A stretch of 64,000 nucleotides of DNA from Dromaius novaehollandiae (taxonomy: Eukaryota > Chordata > Aves > Casuariiformes > Dromaiidae). Made by a program: the position numbers and the translations under genes. Of this stretch, positions 38,362 through 49,932 are shown piece by piece (positions within the stretch are counted from its first letter, which is position 1; every line of letters begins with the position of its first letter). The notes below the pieces were generated by a model that was given only the letters and a program-made list of their open reading frames with translations, searched no databases and was not told the DNA's origin. The stretch is from positions 30,400,501 through 30,464,500 of the forward strand of contig NC_088099.1 of assembly GCF_036370855.1 (NCBI RefSeq), written 5' to 3'.

Positions 38362-40712
38362 CAATTCAATAACTTTACTGTAAAATGCTTTAGCCTTCTA
38401 GAATTTTTTCTGTCAACACTTAAGACAAAGTTCATAAAAGTCCCAGCATTTTTCCAATCCTTTCAGTTGCCACAGTTCCTTTATCATCAACTTTTCTTCA
38501 AAAGAAGAAAATCATTTTCTTTTAAACTGTACAGTTTATTTTTTGTTCACCCCAAAAACTCAGTCTATTAAACTTCTGCACCAGCACCGGTGTGAGCAGT
38601 TTCAATTCATTCTCGGGTTTTCTAACAAGACGTTGACAGCTTGCCTTGAGAGCTTTTGACGTCCTTAAAATTAAGGCAATTAAGATTCAAGATAAACCTT
38701 ACCTAAATATTTCTTTAAAAAAAAAAAAGAACAAAAAACCCAAAAAACCAAAAAACCCACTCTAGATTTAAAACAAGAAGAAAAATGAGAGAAAAAGAGT
38801 AGCTTAATTTTTGAGGAAGACAATTGGTTTCCATCTCAACTTGCTCCCTCTTTGACATCATCAGTTTTTCTGTTTAAAAAAAAAAATCTAGCTACACCTC
38901 CAGGTAAATTCTGAATTCAAATGTTCATCCAGATGAAATGTCAACCCAGCATTTTTCCTCTGGGTTTTTCCTTTAGTTAAAAAAAAATTATAGCAAAAAT
39001 AAAACTGTCAGACTACATGACGGAACCATTTGCACAGCACATAAAAACACCGTTTTGTTTTCGTTGGGAAAGGTAGAAAAAAAAAAGCATTCATTTGACG
39101 CCTGTGCAAACTGGAAGCCAACTTCTTGTTCAGTGAAGTTTCTCCATTCAAGGCAAAGATTTCAGACCGACATTCTTCAGTCCTGTTTATTGTCTGTAAA
39201 AACAATTGAATTAAAGTGGTCATTAAGTCAAAACAACTTTGAAATAGGCTCCTCTCCTTTTTTTCCACCCAATTCCCTTTAAAACTTATCCAAGCTAAAC
39301 TAACTTTGCAGCTGTTTAAATATGATACCAGCACTAAGCTGAAAATAGGCAGAAATGGGGAACTCCTGCTTTGGAGACGTTAACACATCCTAAGCAGATG
39401 AATTTACTCTTGTTAATACCATGCTTAATGGGCAATCTAACTAACTGAAATGAGATGAATACGTGGCTTAACACTGTGTAAATATTTCAAGAGTAATACA
39501 ATAAGAGAGCGAATATTTTCATAATATTAAGTGGCACTATTTATTTTGGATACTAATAATAAAATGAAGGATAAAATTACAATAAAAGGATACATCCAAT
39601 TTGCTAATAAGAACACATTTTTTGATGGCAAGAACAGTTGGACTGTGGAGCAGTTTGCTTAATGAGCCAGTTATGGCTAACTCCATAAAAACATTCAAGA
39701 TTATATTAATTACAAAATATTATTTTTTGAATATACAATGTCAAATAGTTCTAAATTTAGCACAGAGAAGAAGCTAGACTATCAGCTTCTTTGAGATAAC
39801 TCTCATTTTGTGTTCTTGAGGTTTTAATGAAATTTAGCAGTGTGTCACATAAAACTTGTCTTAGCAAGACTGTATGAGATCTCTGGGGAGAGAGAGAGAT
39901 CCTACTTATAAATACTATTTAATACTGTTTTATGTATAAGGCTATCAGGAAAGGTTAGCTATTGCTTCTCCTGCAGTTCTCAAACTTGCGTGTTTTGAGA
40001 AAAACACATTTAAAAAAAATCCTCTTCCAACTCATGCTCAACACAAGAAAAGCTGGCACTTTTCCTTTAATGTAAACATTAAAGCATTTGCTTTTCTTAT
40101 TTTTAGATTTATTTTAATATGAGGAGTTAAATTGTGAAGAATCTTGATGGCATAAAGCATTTACCACAGAACTATTTCTCCAGAATGGTGAACACAAAAC
40201 TAACTTCAATTTTAAATATTAAATTTGCCAAAGAACTTTTTCATTGCACGAAGCATTACAATTAGTATTTTGAACCTAGCAACAGATTTATATGGAAGCA
40301 AGATTTATGTATTTTCTTACCGTTTTCTAAAGCAGTTTTCTACGCATAACTTTCAGTAGGACTACTCAAACTGGACTGCTCACCTCCCGAGATTTTACTG
40401 CCCCTCAGAGTATAGTGGGCACCAAACACATGAAAGACTGTTTCCATCAGAGGGTCACAGCACACGTTCTTTAACAGGGCATTGAGTTTGTCCACAAAAG
40501 GCTCCAGAAAAACTTAATTCTTCCCACATTTAAAAGCAGAGCACTCTGTCCAGCAGACAGTTTTGTTTAGGGGTGAGGGAGTGGAATTTCCAGGAGGAAA
40601 GAGCTCCATTTAACTCCACTTTAAAGATTGCACACACTTTTATGTGTAAAATTAAAGATCTGCAAGGGAGAGAGGCATTGTGGAGTCAAAATAATTGAGG
40701 CAATTTCCTCAC

Positions 40713-40742
40713 ACAGTCCTCTGCTCAGAAACAGAGGACTGT
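40713..40742. repeat. Perfect 11-bp inverted repeat, 8-base loop
   Basis: ACAGTCCTCTG (40713-40723) and CAGAGGACTGT (40732-40742) are exact reverse complements separated by CTCAGAAA. It would form a stable stem-loop in RNA of either strand. Confidence 0.85.
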
Positions 40743-43031
40743 TTCTGCTAGATTGCTCCACTTCTAGCAGTCAGATGTTTGATCCAAAATATCATTTCTG
40801 ACCATCCCTGGGTGGGATCCGCCATCACAGCAGCCAGCATATTAAATAAAAGAATGTGTACGCTGACTAAAAAAGTGGATTTTTTTTTTAAATTTTGTGG
40901 TTTATTTTTACATACACAGGGAGAACAAAATCCTTATACCACCCAGGTCATTCTGAGTAGTTCCCCCTCCTTTGTTGCCTGAAATTTCATGATTGTAGCA
41001 AGGAAAATAAATGTAGTTGAATACACTGTTATAACTTGTCTCCTGCCTGATTAACTCTTATGAAACTATTTTACAGTCTGTCCTTTCCTTTGCCTATATA
41101 TGATAAAATCATTGTCTGGTCATGTTAATGATTTCCTCTGTATTGCTTTGAAAATAGCTGTTGTATATTGGGCATGGTGCTTTCTATTGATAAATGTGCT
41201 CTTAGGAAGAGCAGATTAATAAAATTATATTTTAATTGAAAAAAATCTTTATTTGTTTTTATATTACTGAAATATTCAGGCATAGGGACTTCTTTTAAGA
41301 GAAACTGTATATAATTTTGTTTGTTTCTATAGCCTCCCAGACTTCACATTTCTGCTCACAACTGGCAGACACAAAAGAGGGCACACTTCAGAAGGAAAAA
41401 CTGAAATAATCATAATAAAAAAATCTGTAGTGGATCTGCCTGTGTCATTAAAAAAGAAAGAAATTCCTCTGATTGTTAATGCCAATGTCATTAGACCAGT
41501 ATCCATCATCACCACAAGGCAGTAGCTGACAAGGAAACATAAGGCATCGCATTCCCTGAGAAGCTGGGAATTCACCACACTAGCAAGAAACTCAGCAATC
41601 ATTTCAGTAACGATTTGCAATATAGTTTCATGTGGGAAAAATATCAGGATCAATTGCTCACAGCTTCCTTATGAAGGCTTCTGAAAATATGTCCTTCTGC
41701 TTTGATGCTTAAGTGAAAGGGAACTGGAACATGGGAATGGTCAGATCCACATCCCTTCAGAATGCAATCATAAAATCAAGTGAACAGCATGGTACTGTCA
41801 CATACACTTCACTCTCTGCACATTCTATTATGTAAGTATTTTGCCATCTTTTTTTTTATAGGCACTAGAGAGACTGATGGCTAGAAGGGATGCACACACA
41901 TAAAATGTGTTTCCAAAAACAGAATACTGGATGCATCAACAAAAAACCTGTGATCAACTGCTTAGGTAGTATACATATATAGACAAATAGGGAGTGACAT
42001 AAGAAATAGTGAGGTCCATGTTATGGTGGCCAAAAAAGGCAGCTGTGTGATCTGATGCCATTTGTTATTCATCTGTTAGACAAACAAATGTATCTTCAAC
42101 TTTCAGAGGTCAAAAAAAAAAGAGCGAAACAACTGACAGAATAGTGTAATTCTAACCTTTTCTATGCCAGCTCTTATCTTACGTCTTTTGCACTGTAAGT
42201 ACTATGTTACGATGTATTGATTGATATATCTAAAATATATTCTTGTGTGACTATTTGTCTACCCCATTCCCAAGATGAAAACTCTGTAATTCTCTTTTCA
42301 CAGTGGTGCTGACATTCAATGCATATGTACTAGAAAGGATTGGATTTGGGGTACAGCACAGTTCCTAAAATCTGTCCAGCTTGGACGAGTCCCTGTGAGT
42401 ACTCTGTCACCTGCCCAGGTAACCTAGCCTTTGTGAGGACCAGTTCTAGTGTGACAAAGGAAGAGAGTATTTGAGGACTACTCTGAAGATGAAGGGTCTC
42501 TTTAGATGTTCTATGTCCAGCCATCACTGTTTAGATCTTGAGTTTTCCAAGATATTCCATGGGAAGCAAATAAAGCGAGCAGAAGACAGGAGAGAGAATG
42601 AACAGTTCTTTTCCCCCTCCCTTTTGCTATCCCTTCTTCCCTTCCCAGCTCCTGCCCCCTCAGTGTCTACATGGCACCGGTTGTGCATGCGCACTGAATA
42701 CCAAGTTGGTGCAATTTCTACTGCTTCACTAGCCATCCTTTCAGAAATTAACCTTTAGATGTGTTGCATGCCAACATTTTCACCACTGCAAAATTTAGGC
42801 CCTCATTATAACCTCTGACACCAGATGCCAGTTTAGCCCAGCATCATCATTGCTAACGCAGTTGTTGAGATCTTTCAGAGTCCAGAATAAGCAGAAGACA
42901 TTTAGAGAGCACATTGTTGCAGGCAGGAACTCAAAAACAACTTAACAAAGTGAGGCCATCAGCCAAAACCTTCTACAGTTACATTGCTATATATCCAGCA
43001 CTCATCTGAACTTAATGAAGCTACTCTGAAT

Positions 43032-43037
43032 TTTATT
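43032..43037 (-). promoter_or_regulatory. Candidate poly(A) signal of a short RBMS3 transcript
   Basis: The minus strand reads AATAAA (in CAATAAAATTC) about 70 bases after the in-frame stop of the 43108-43239 exon. A moderately G/U-rich stretch (GATGAGTGCTGG) follows about 25 bases further downstream. If used without splicing at the overlapping donor, it would create a short 3' UTR ending near 43005-43020. AATAAA is frequent in AT-rich DNA, so use needs RNA evidence. Confidence 0.4.
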
Positions 43038-43107
43038 GTTGAAATAGCAGAATTTGGCCCACTATATTCAAGCGACATATCCTTCAGGTCACAAAGCATA
43101 TGTCTAC

Positions 43108-43239
43108 TTACTTAGACTGTTGGTAAGAATATGCAGGCGCGTGTTCACTGGATGTTTCCACTGTCATCTGTTGCTGTTGACCACTGGCTTCCTGTGACGA
43201 AGATGCTACTGTCTGTGGAGAAGTATCAGCAACAACACC
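43108..43239 (-). CDS. RBMS3: RBMS3, last visible coding exon (C-terminus)
   Basis: Encodes the C-terminal 43 residues of RBMS3, starting GVVADTSPQTVASSSQ, then a Q-rich stretch SGQQQQMTVETSSEHAP and ending AYSYQQSK before TAA. RBMS3 is an RNA-binding protein with two RRMs that binds A/U-rich single-stranded RNA and is reported to stabilise target mRNAs in the cytoplasm. This tail lies outside the RRMs and is low-complexity. The acceptor is clear: a pyrimidine-rich tract ending CCCTAG just right of 43239. The reading frame continues in phase 0 from the 45774-45854 exon. GVVADTSPQ separates RBMS3 from RBMS1 and RBMS2 as I remember them. The stop overlaps a consensus donor: after TCT-AA comes GTAAGT, so splicing at 43112/43111 would remove the stop and complete the lysine codon in a further exon. 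Human RBMS3 ends SKP, consistent with that route. Either end is possible. Confidence 0.93.
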   Translation of the reverse strand, partial: GVVADTSPQTVASSSQEASGQQQQMTVETSSEHAPAYSYQQSK

Positions 43240-43534
43240 CTAGGGAAGCAATAAGAACATGAAAAACTTACTAATTTTGCTCATATCAGTGAATTCCAAG
43301 AAGGAGCTCAGCACCAGCTCACCATCCCTGTATTTCTCTAGATGCACCGCATGGCTGAGAGAGTTTGAGATAGCAGAACCACATGCTAACACAAAACACT
43401 CCATCAGTTTAAGGAGAGCGCTAATCTAGCAGTGAGAAGCTTCGTTATTATACAGACACCTGCAGTACTTTGCTCTCAGAGGCAGCAGTGGAAAATACCT
43501 GCACATCTGAGGGCAGTTCCCTACCCATTCAAAG

Positions 43535-43585
43535 CCAAAGGCAAAACTCCTACTGACTTCAGTGGAGCCTGGATTTTACCCCTTA
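43535..43585. repeat. Ancient amniote repeat fragment
   Basis: GGCAAAACTCCTACTGACTT followed by CAGTGGAGCCTGGATTTTAC resembles the widely dispersed 'caaaactcccattgacttca atgggagcaggattgggccc' motif of old reptile and bird repeats. I cannot name the family. Confidence 0.45.
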
Positions 43586-44324
43586 TCTTTTTATTACAAC
43601 ATATGTATGGCTTTTCTGATTTTCACTTACCTACCCCAGCTTCACAGTGACTTTGCATTTATTTTGTCTGATGTGCAATGTGGTAAGGGCAGAGTCTAGC
43701 CTCATCACTCTCTGCTTTATCACATATCATACAGTATTCTAGCCTTCCTAGAAAAGTATTGCACTCACATGTATAACTTTTTATGTATGTTCCCTTTTAA
43801 AAATAAATTTATTTCACATTAAAAATATTTATCTGTTATGTCAAAGCTCCAATGAAGCTTTTTTATGTACAGATTTGCAAAATAAATAAAAAAAACCTGA
43901 CATGTATGAATTTAACATTGTGCACTATTTCTTATCCTATTCAGACCGTCTGATTAAAATTATTTTTAAGTATTTTTTCAGGCTTTCAAAGTAAGCTGTA
44001 TTTTCTTTCCTTTAGTTGCATGTTTGGTGTGTTGACCACATTAATAATGCTAGCAGGTCTCTTCTGGGAACATAGTTGATTACTGTATTGCACACAACAG
44101 AGCCAGAAGAGGGAGCACAAAGCACTTGCTTTGTTTTTATTTGAGTCCTATGTAAACAACAGGTAGTTTATTTTAAATTATCTGTGAAAAAGTATCAGTT
44201 TCATTTTTGAGAAATGTAAATGAAAATAGGTATCTATCTCTGCTTATCTCTTGCTTAACAGAATGCCAGTACTATCTTTTTCTGTCTACTTTCTTTTCTT
44301 TATCCCTCTGACACTGGCCATCTC

Positions 44325-44455
44325 ATCTTGCAAGTGTAAGCTCTCTGGGGCAGGGACCATATTTTTGGTCTCTACTGACGGAGCATCTGGCACACTCAGG
44401 TCCTGGTTCATAATGCTACATAAATACAGACTAACAATAACAATAATCATCATCA
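44325..44455 (+). repeat. L2/CR1-like LINE 3' tail relic
   Basis: GCAAGTGTAAGCTCTCTGGG, GCAGGGACCATATTTTTGGT, GAGCATCTGGCACACTCAGG and TCCTGGTTCATAATGCTACA follow in order, ending in AACAATAACAATAATCATCA. This is the shape of the well-known 'tgtaagctcyttggggcagg gaccrt ... agcrcctagcacaatggggt cctggtccatgac' tail found in L2/CR1-like LINEs and the SINEs that share their tails. It lies in an RBMS3 intron, opposite to the gene. Confidence 0.65.
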
Positions 44456-45593
44456 CTGGATCAGAACAAGACAGGCTATATATTAAGATAATTAATATTT
44501 AATTACTATACCGTCTTACTTTATCAGGCATGAATATACCAGTGGGTGATGGTGAGGAGGGCTCAGGAAGGATTAACCTCACTTTCTTATTGGCACTGGC
44601 CAGTACAGCATGCAGCTGCACAGCTGCATGAGTCACTCCCTCTCCATTCCACCATCTCCTTTTAATTTGGATTTGTATCTACCCAGTTGGATACCTAAGA
44701 ATGGCTATTCAAAATAGGCATCTGTGGTCCATTTGTAACCAAACAATATTTAGGGCAAAACTATCCTCAAGCAAAAAAGACTAAAACATGACCAGCTCAG
44801 TATGACAAAACAGTAGCAGCCTTTCCAGCTGGAACTGATTTGGGAATCTCGGTAATTGCAGGGAACCGGCAGAAACCAGGATGAGTCCACTTGACTGCTG
44901 GTGGAGCCATGCCAACGACACTGCTAACACAGCATCCTCAAAGCACAGAGTAGTAATAACATTGACTCCAAAGCCAACACAACCAAAGATAAAAGTACTG
45001 AGAGCCTGGCCCCCCTCATGTTATCCCAGAGTAGGGGAGAAGCTATTAATGACAGAGGGTAGCATCAAAGAGAAGCACGCACTGAAGAGGAATGCCAAGC
45101 CTCCCTCCTCTTGCTCTGCTCAGCTGCCCTTATGAAACTGCACCGTGGTGGAGGCCGGGCTGACGCTCTCCCAGCAGCTTGTGGTCTACAGGGTTGAGTA
45201 AATACTTACTCATTAGACTGTCATCAGCATGACTCAGCCCCAAGGAGGGAGGGAGCGAATCCTTCCTCAAGGATGAAAAAGCACTCAGTCAGTGCAGCAT
45301 CCTCCACGTCTGTATATACAAGAGGAAGGTTTCCATTGCTCAATCACTTTTCTGGTGGCTAAATGTTTCAGCAATTACCTATACTTGCTAAGGATCACAT
45401 CAAACCCTCTTGCAGGCTTCTCTTCTTGGAATTGCTTTTGAGTTCATGGTCTGCTTGTTGGGTTTCTTTTCCTGCCTTTTCCCATCTCCCTCCCAAATAC
45501 AAGGGGAAAAAATAATCACAGTCACCGATGTTTTATTCCATGTCCTACTGTACAGCAAAACAAATGCAAAACAAGGGCACTTGCAAATCGTCC

Positions 45594-45611
45594 AAAAAAA
45601 AAAAAAAAAAA
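45594..45611. repeat. Poly(A) run
   Basis: Eighteen A, then GG and seven more A. On the RBMS3 strand this is a U tract, some 160 bases downstream of the 45774 donor. Confidence 0.9.
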
Positions 45612-45773
45612 GGAAAAAAAGAAAGAACGTGCAGTCCTAATTTTAAAAGCAGGAAGATCTGCCATTCCATAAAGTGACTTTAGGCCCCTTTCAAACAACA
45701 GGTACAATGACGTGTAATAGATGAGAGTTGTGTTGCCCCTTCACTCTGTTTTCATGGATGGAGTTAAACTTAC

Positions 45774-45854
45774 TTCAATAGGGACAGCTGTTGGAGGCAC
45801 AGGAGTGTACTGGGGAATGTAGGTCCCTTGCATAGGTGCAGCAGCAGTCATGTA
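45774..45854 (-). CDS. RBMS3: RBMS3, penultimate visible coding exon
   Basis: An 81-base, in-phase exon coding for 27 residues, from YMTAAAPMQGTYIPQYTP through VPPTAVPIE. This is the RBMS3 segment just after the second RRM's C-terminal linker. RBMS1 has a related but different stretch here. The acceptor (TTTGATTTGTTCTAG before TAC) has a good pyrimidine tract and a branch-point-like CCTAATG about 30 bases upstream. The donor is a full consensus (GAA then GTAAGT). Both borders are phase 0, so the exon could be skipped without a frameshift. As I recall the human protein, it has S where this copy has P in the TAV-P-IE stretch. The exons for the RRMs and upstream linker were not found in the window and must lie beyond its right edge, in keeping with the very large introns of this gene. 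Confidence 0.95.
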
Positions 45855-45970
45855 CTAGAACAAATCAAAGGCAAATTAACATTAGGAAACCACAATCAAG
45901 CTGCAGAGAGCGTAGCAGAAATATGACACTTTCACTTTCCTGTACAGAGTTTGTTGGTTAGGCTATACTC

Positions 45971-46010
45971 TTTTAATTAATTAGTATATTTCTTTTAATT
46001 AATGATTTTA
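45971..46010 (-). promoter_or_regulatory. TAATTA-rich block with QKI-like element upstream of exon
   Basis: On the minus strand, 120-155 bases upstream of the 45854 acceptor, lies ACTAATTAATTAAAAG (ACTAAT followed directly by TAAT, 45985-45976) and a second ATTAATTAAAAG. ACUAAY plus a nearby UAAY is the known Quaking (QKI/STAR) RNA recognition element, and TACTAAT also resembles an ideal branch point. As DNA, the TAATTA cores are homeodomain-like. Motif presence is seen; function is inference. Confidence 0.35.
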
Positions 46011-48384
46011 GTGAATGTAACCTATTAGCTATTAAAAATCATAATCTTGAACTTCAAAATGAGGTCACATCTGAATATAGGCAATAGCAAAAGATCTTTC
46101 TGGCAGACTCAGATGATTATATTATTTTTCACCTACTTTTTAAAAGCAAGAGACTCCTACTTGCACTTACAAATAAAACACAAAAGAGCGTGATAGCAGC
46201 AGATATATAGTGTGTACAGATACACAAAAGTCTAAACGATTTTCTGGAATCATTTAATGATGCCTACAAAAAATTAAGCATGAAATCTGAGACTTATTCC
46301 ACTCTCTCTATAACCCTATAAATAAGAGCAATGGAGTTTACAGGGATACAAAATTGCAGGGGGGTTGGAACCAAAACAGGAAAAAGACAGGAGGAGGAAG
46401 AGATTTCTGAGAGTGTCTCCTTTTGTACATATAAACCCTAACTAAATTTTTATAGATCATTCTTAATATCCAGGGATCTTTTCTCAGCATCTAGAAACCT
46501 CTCTGAATTATTATTATAGAAACACACAGTATTAGCTTCTCTATTTTCTCTCCCAAGCACTGTAAGAAACTCTTTTTTTAATTTATGAGTGGATGTGGAT
46601 TTTGCTATTGGTATGGCACTAATCTCTTTACGTACAGCACTTCCTAAAAAGCTCTTGAGCTGAATGCAACAGATTGTTCAAATCTTCAAATAAAGTAGCA
46701 ATATTAAGTTGTCAGATCTATATGTACTTTTCCTTCTACAATCCAGTCCTAACTGTATGTCTTCACTGACAAGAATCTCAGAATGTGCTCAATCCCACAA
46801 CTGACTATATGACATTTCCACTACATGTTATCTTCAAAGACATGCTGAAGATCTGAATCTACCTAGAATGTATTTGATGAATTTTAAAATGAGGTAAATA
46901 TAGCTTGGCTTCCTGGCAGAGCTAGGAAGTGCTTGCAAGATTTTATTCCGCTGTTTATAGTAAAATTTACATTTAAAGCACTCTCTCACCTCAATTTTAA
47001 AATAACTGGATGGTTTGATGTGCCTGTCACAAACATGCATTATGAAATTGCAAAGTGGGGTGCAGAACCTGCAGCAATGCTGGAGAAAGGGCTTAGGGAA
47101 TGAGAATGGCATATTTAACAATCCCAGCACTAAATTCTGAAGCCCTCATTCAAGGAAAAGAAAAAGAAGGAATGACCTAAATGAAATTGTTTTCTATAGA
47201 AAAAAGCTAGTAGAGAACACAGGGAGGACAGAATGTAAACTTGAATTGTAAGTAGCATATTGTGCTGAAAATCATTACAATATTGTTGCTGAAATTCACA
47301 GCGTTTTCTTTAACTTGGGCAAAGAGAGACCGGAGCGCCCCCAGTGTATGTGTGCTTGTATCAGGCCACGACTTTCTGCAGCTCCTTTTTCTTCGTCAGA
47401 AAGAGAACTGAATTCAACAGTTTTTAATGAAAGCTAAGCCACCAAAGACATTAGCCCAACTATCCCCATTGTACTCGATACAGTAGGGGTATTCTCCTGC
47501 CTCAAGGATTAGGAACTAATGAGACTGTTACAGCACGGTGTTCCAGAACTGCTTCCGTTTTATTCAGGCTGCTCTGTCATGTTGCCATCACATGTCAGGA
47601 TGACATCTGCTTGGTAGCATTGTTCTAAATATGTCAATATTTAACATCAACCCAAAGCACTCACTCTTATAGTTCTGCAAAGACTTACAAGGGTTTTAAA
47701 TACCTGTCCAACCTAGTTTCTCCCAAAGGAATATACATCTCTTTAATTAAAAGCATCAATTTAAAGAACAAAGTAGCCTTGTTCAACTTTGATTTCCTCA
47801 GACTTCTTCCCTGAACCCAGCAGATGATCAGCATACACTCAAGACTCCTAAGATGCAATTGTCTGCTATTCTTTTACCTTACACAAACACATACAAGTTT
47901 TATTATACAGACATCAAATTATTTGACTGCCTTTAAATTCAGGTCACTTCATTTTTTGCAAAATCATTTGGCATGGAATTCTGTAGCACAATAATAGAAA
48001 GTGTCCAGGAATTAATTGGTCTCTTTGTTGGCACAGCAAGCATTGCTTTTGGTATTGCAAGAGAATGGATAGAGCATCCCACTTGTGCCAGACACCCTAA
48101 AGACCTGCAGGAATCTTACGTCTTCCCTGTGTATAACATTCTGCCTGTGTAAATGTCCACAGTAATAGTGGCTCAACCTTTAGATTAAATTGTTTGGAGT
48201 TCTTCTTGGCTTGGGCCAAGTTAATTGAACCAATGGCACAAATTAAATCACAGTTTTTCTGGAAAAGAATTTGGCTCGTCAAAGTTAGCCAAGGTTCAAT
48301 CCTACAGAGAAGTACTGCTGCCTAACAATTGCCTCTTGACCACATAGTATCAGACTGGTATGTATTCTGGGTACATGTACTGTG

Positions 48385-48407
48385 TACTTCAGTGGAGTAC
48401 TGAAGTA
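48385..48407. repeat. 9-bp inverted repeat
   Basis: TACTTCAGT and ACTGAAGTA pair exactly around a five-base loop GGAGT. Confidence 0.75.
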
Positions 48408-49898
48408 TCTTTAATGCATTTATCTTTGTGAATTTAAAGAAGATAAGCTCATCATTTCACAAAAGAGTAACCAGGTCAACAATTAAACATGTAGGAAGAC
48501 TTGGAACTGATTCCTAGTCTCCAGACTCTTGCTGAAGGACTCATTGAGGTGCCTGCATAAAAATGTACAAAACTGTACGGACAACTAGGGCTTAATTCTC
48601 AGAGATGTGCAGCTGGTCTTAAGTATCTAAATCCCCTTCACGTTCACGAGTAGTCCCAATTGAGACCGCTGCTGCATCTGTTTTCACCATTGAAGGCCTG
48701 TCACTGAGATGCTGCTTTAATTTAGTTTGTTTGCTAATAGTATAATCAAAATGGAAATGGATTCCTGGGCAGACACTGAGCCCACTACAGTCTGTGCGTC
48801 TCTCTGGGTCTCCCTGCCACTTCACCTAGCTATTTCGTGTAATGGTGTGCTCTAGATGGTGTGTACTGGCCACTCAGGGATGTGGAAAAGAAATTCAGAA
48901 AAAGTTGTGAGATTCAGAAGAAAATTGAACCTTTTATACCTGACCTGCTCAGGACCACCCGGGATGAGGACATCCCTTAGCTGAGGGACTTCGTAGTGAC
49001 GCAGCTGCAAGTGGACCAGAGGTCCAGTAGAAGCACATAGTCTTCATATGGATTTCCATCGGCCTCAGGAAACTAATTTAAGTTAGAAGCAGGCAGATGA
49101 CAAACACAGAAGACATCTCTGTTAGAAGACTGTCACTGAGATTTATCTATCTTCTCTGTGAACCACACTCACTAAAGGCAAGCTGTGTGTCCATATGTAC
49201 GTGTGAAAGAGAGGCAGAAAGAGATCTCACATGCTTAGTTTAGAAGTAATTGGTTAATTCTACTAAAGATGAGTATTGTAAGCACTGAAATGAGAGAATC
49301 TGAAAAATCCGAGTCCGTTCTTTCTTCCACACATTTCCATTAGGATTAAAGATTCCTGAGCTGGAATGTGATCGGTCATTCAACAAACTATGCGCAAGGC
49401 AGAAGAAAAGATTGCTCATTCTTCCACAACTGTACAGCTTTGTCGGTCTAAAAGTAGAAGCTGCTTATTTCTGACAGTAAAATGAATAGTGACTCTACAG
49501 GCACAGATGACAGATCTGGTGCGTATAAAGGGGCTTGTTTGGTACTCTGACCCTGAAAAGCTGATCATTTCTACTAGGGAGAAAAAAAAGAGACATTGCT
49601 GGTGGTGCTGATGCTCTTAATTTATTTCTAAACTGCTATTATTTTCTTCATAAGTATACAGAGTGTGCATTCTCAGCACTGCCAATGTGCAATATTTTAA
49701 TATAAATGCATGCTTTATGATGCTTGATTGCTTAATTTCGGACTTCACTTATCAGGGCACCAATTTAGCTTATATGATACATCAGATATTCTGCTCACAC
49801 CTTGTTCTAATGTGATTTTTCTTCTATCTTTTTGAAAATGCTTGAAGTATGTGAAAAATATATAGCTAGAAAATGAGAGAGTAGTAATATACACTTAC

Positions 49899-49932
49899 AC
49901 CTCTGCTGCCCTGTGAGAATCCCCCTACATGG
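49899..49932 (-). other. Candidate 34-nt cassette exon in RBMS3 intron
   Basis: On the minus strand a good pyrimidine tract (TTACTTCCTTTTG, then TTTAACTCTTTGTAG) is followed by 34 bases and then a full donor GTAAGTG. Thirty-four is not a multiple of three. Inserted in phase 0 before the 45854 exon it would shift the frame and bring a stop inside that exon, as a poison exon or an alternative C-terminus would. It may be a chance decoy pair. Confidence 0.25.

Larger units (their letters stand above)
31095..43031. other. AT-rich 3' flank or possible long 3' UTR of RBMS3
   Basis: About 12 kb downstream of the last visible RBMS3 coding exon. On the minus strand it is U-rich with many potential AATAAA signals (TTTATT on plus, for example near 33081, 36140, 36310, 36499, 37090, 38530 and 40905). 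This composition suits a long vertebrate 3' UTR but is equally seen in intergenic DNA. I found no convincing terminal-exon acceptor. No other gene is recognisable. Hairpins at 38317-38361 and 40713-40742 are listed separately. Confidence 0.4.
43240..45773 (-). other. RBMS3 intron between the two visible coding exons
   Basis: Bounded by GTAAGT (45773 downward) and AG (43241-43240) on the minus strand, 2,534 bases, phase 0. It contains an old amniote repeat fragment (43535-43585), an L2-like tail (about 44325-44455) and an A run (45594-45611). No further exon is needed between the two coding exons, since the joined protein matches RBMS3 without a gap. Confidence 0.9.

Noticed and set aside
1..43000. 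Exons of the mammalian neighbour TGFBR2.
   Set aside because: No kinase or receptor ectodomain sequence is visible in any frame. In mammals that gene is far downstream of RBMS3, so absence is expected.
45190..45230. GTAAGTATTT donor with a nearby CAG on the minus strand (8-base would-be exon).
   Set aside because: Poor pyrimidine tract, frame-breaking length, and it lies in an intron between two exons that already join perfectly. It also shows that decoy donors occur here.
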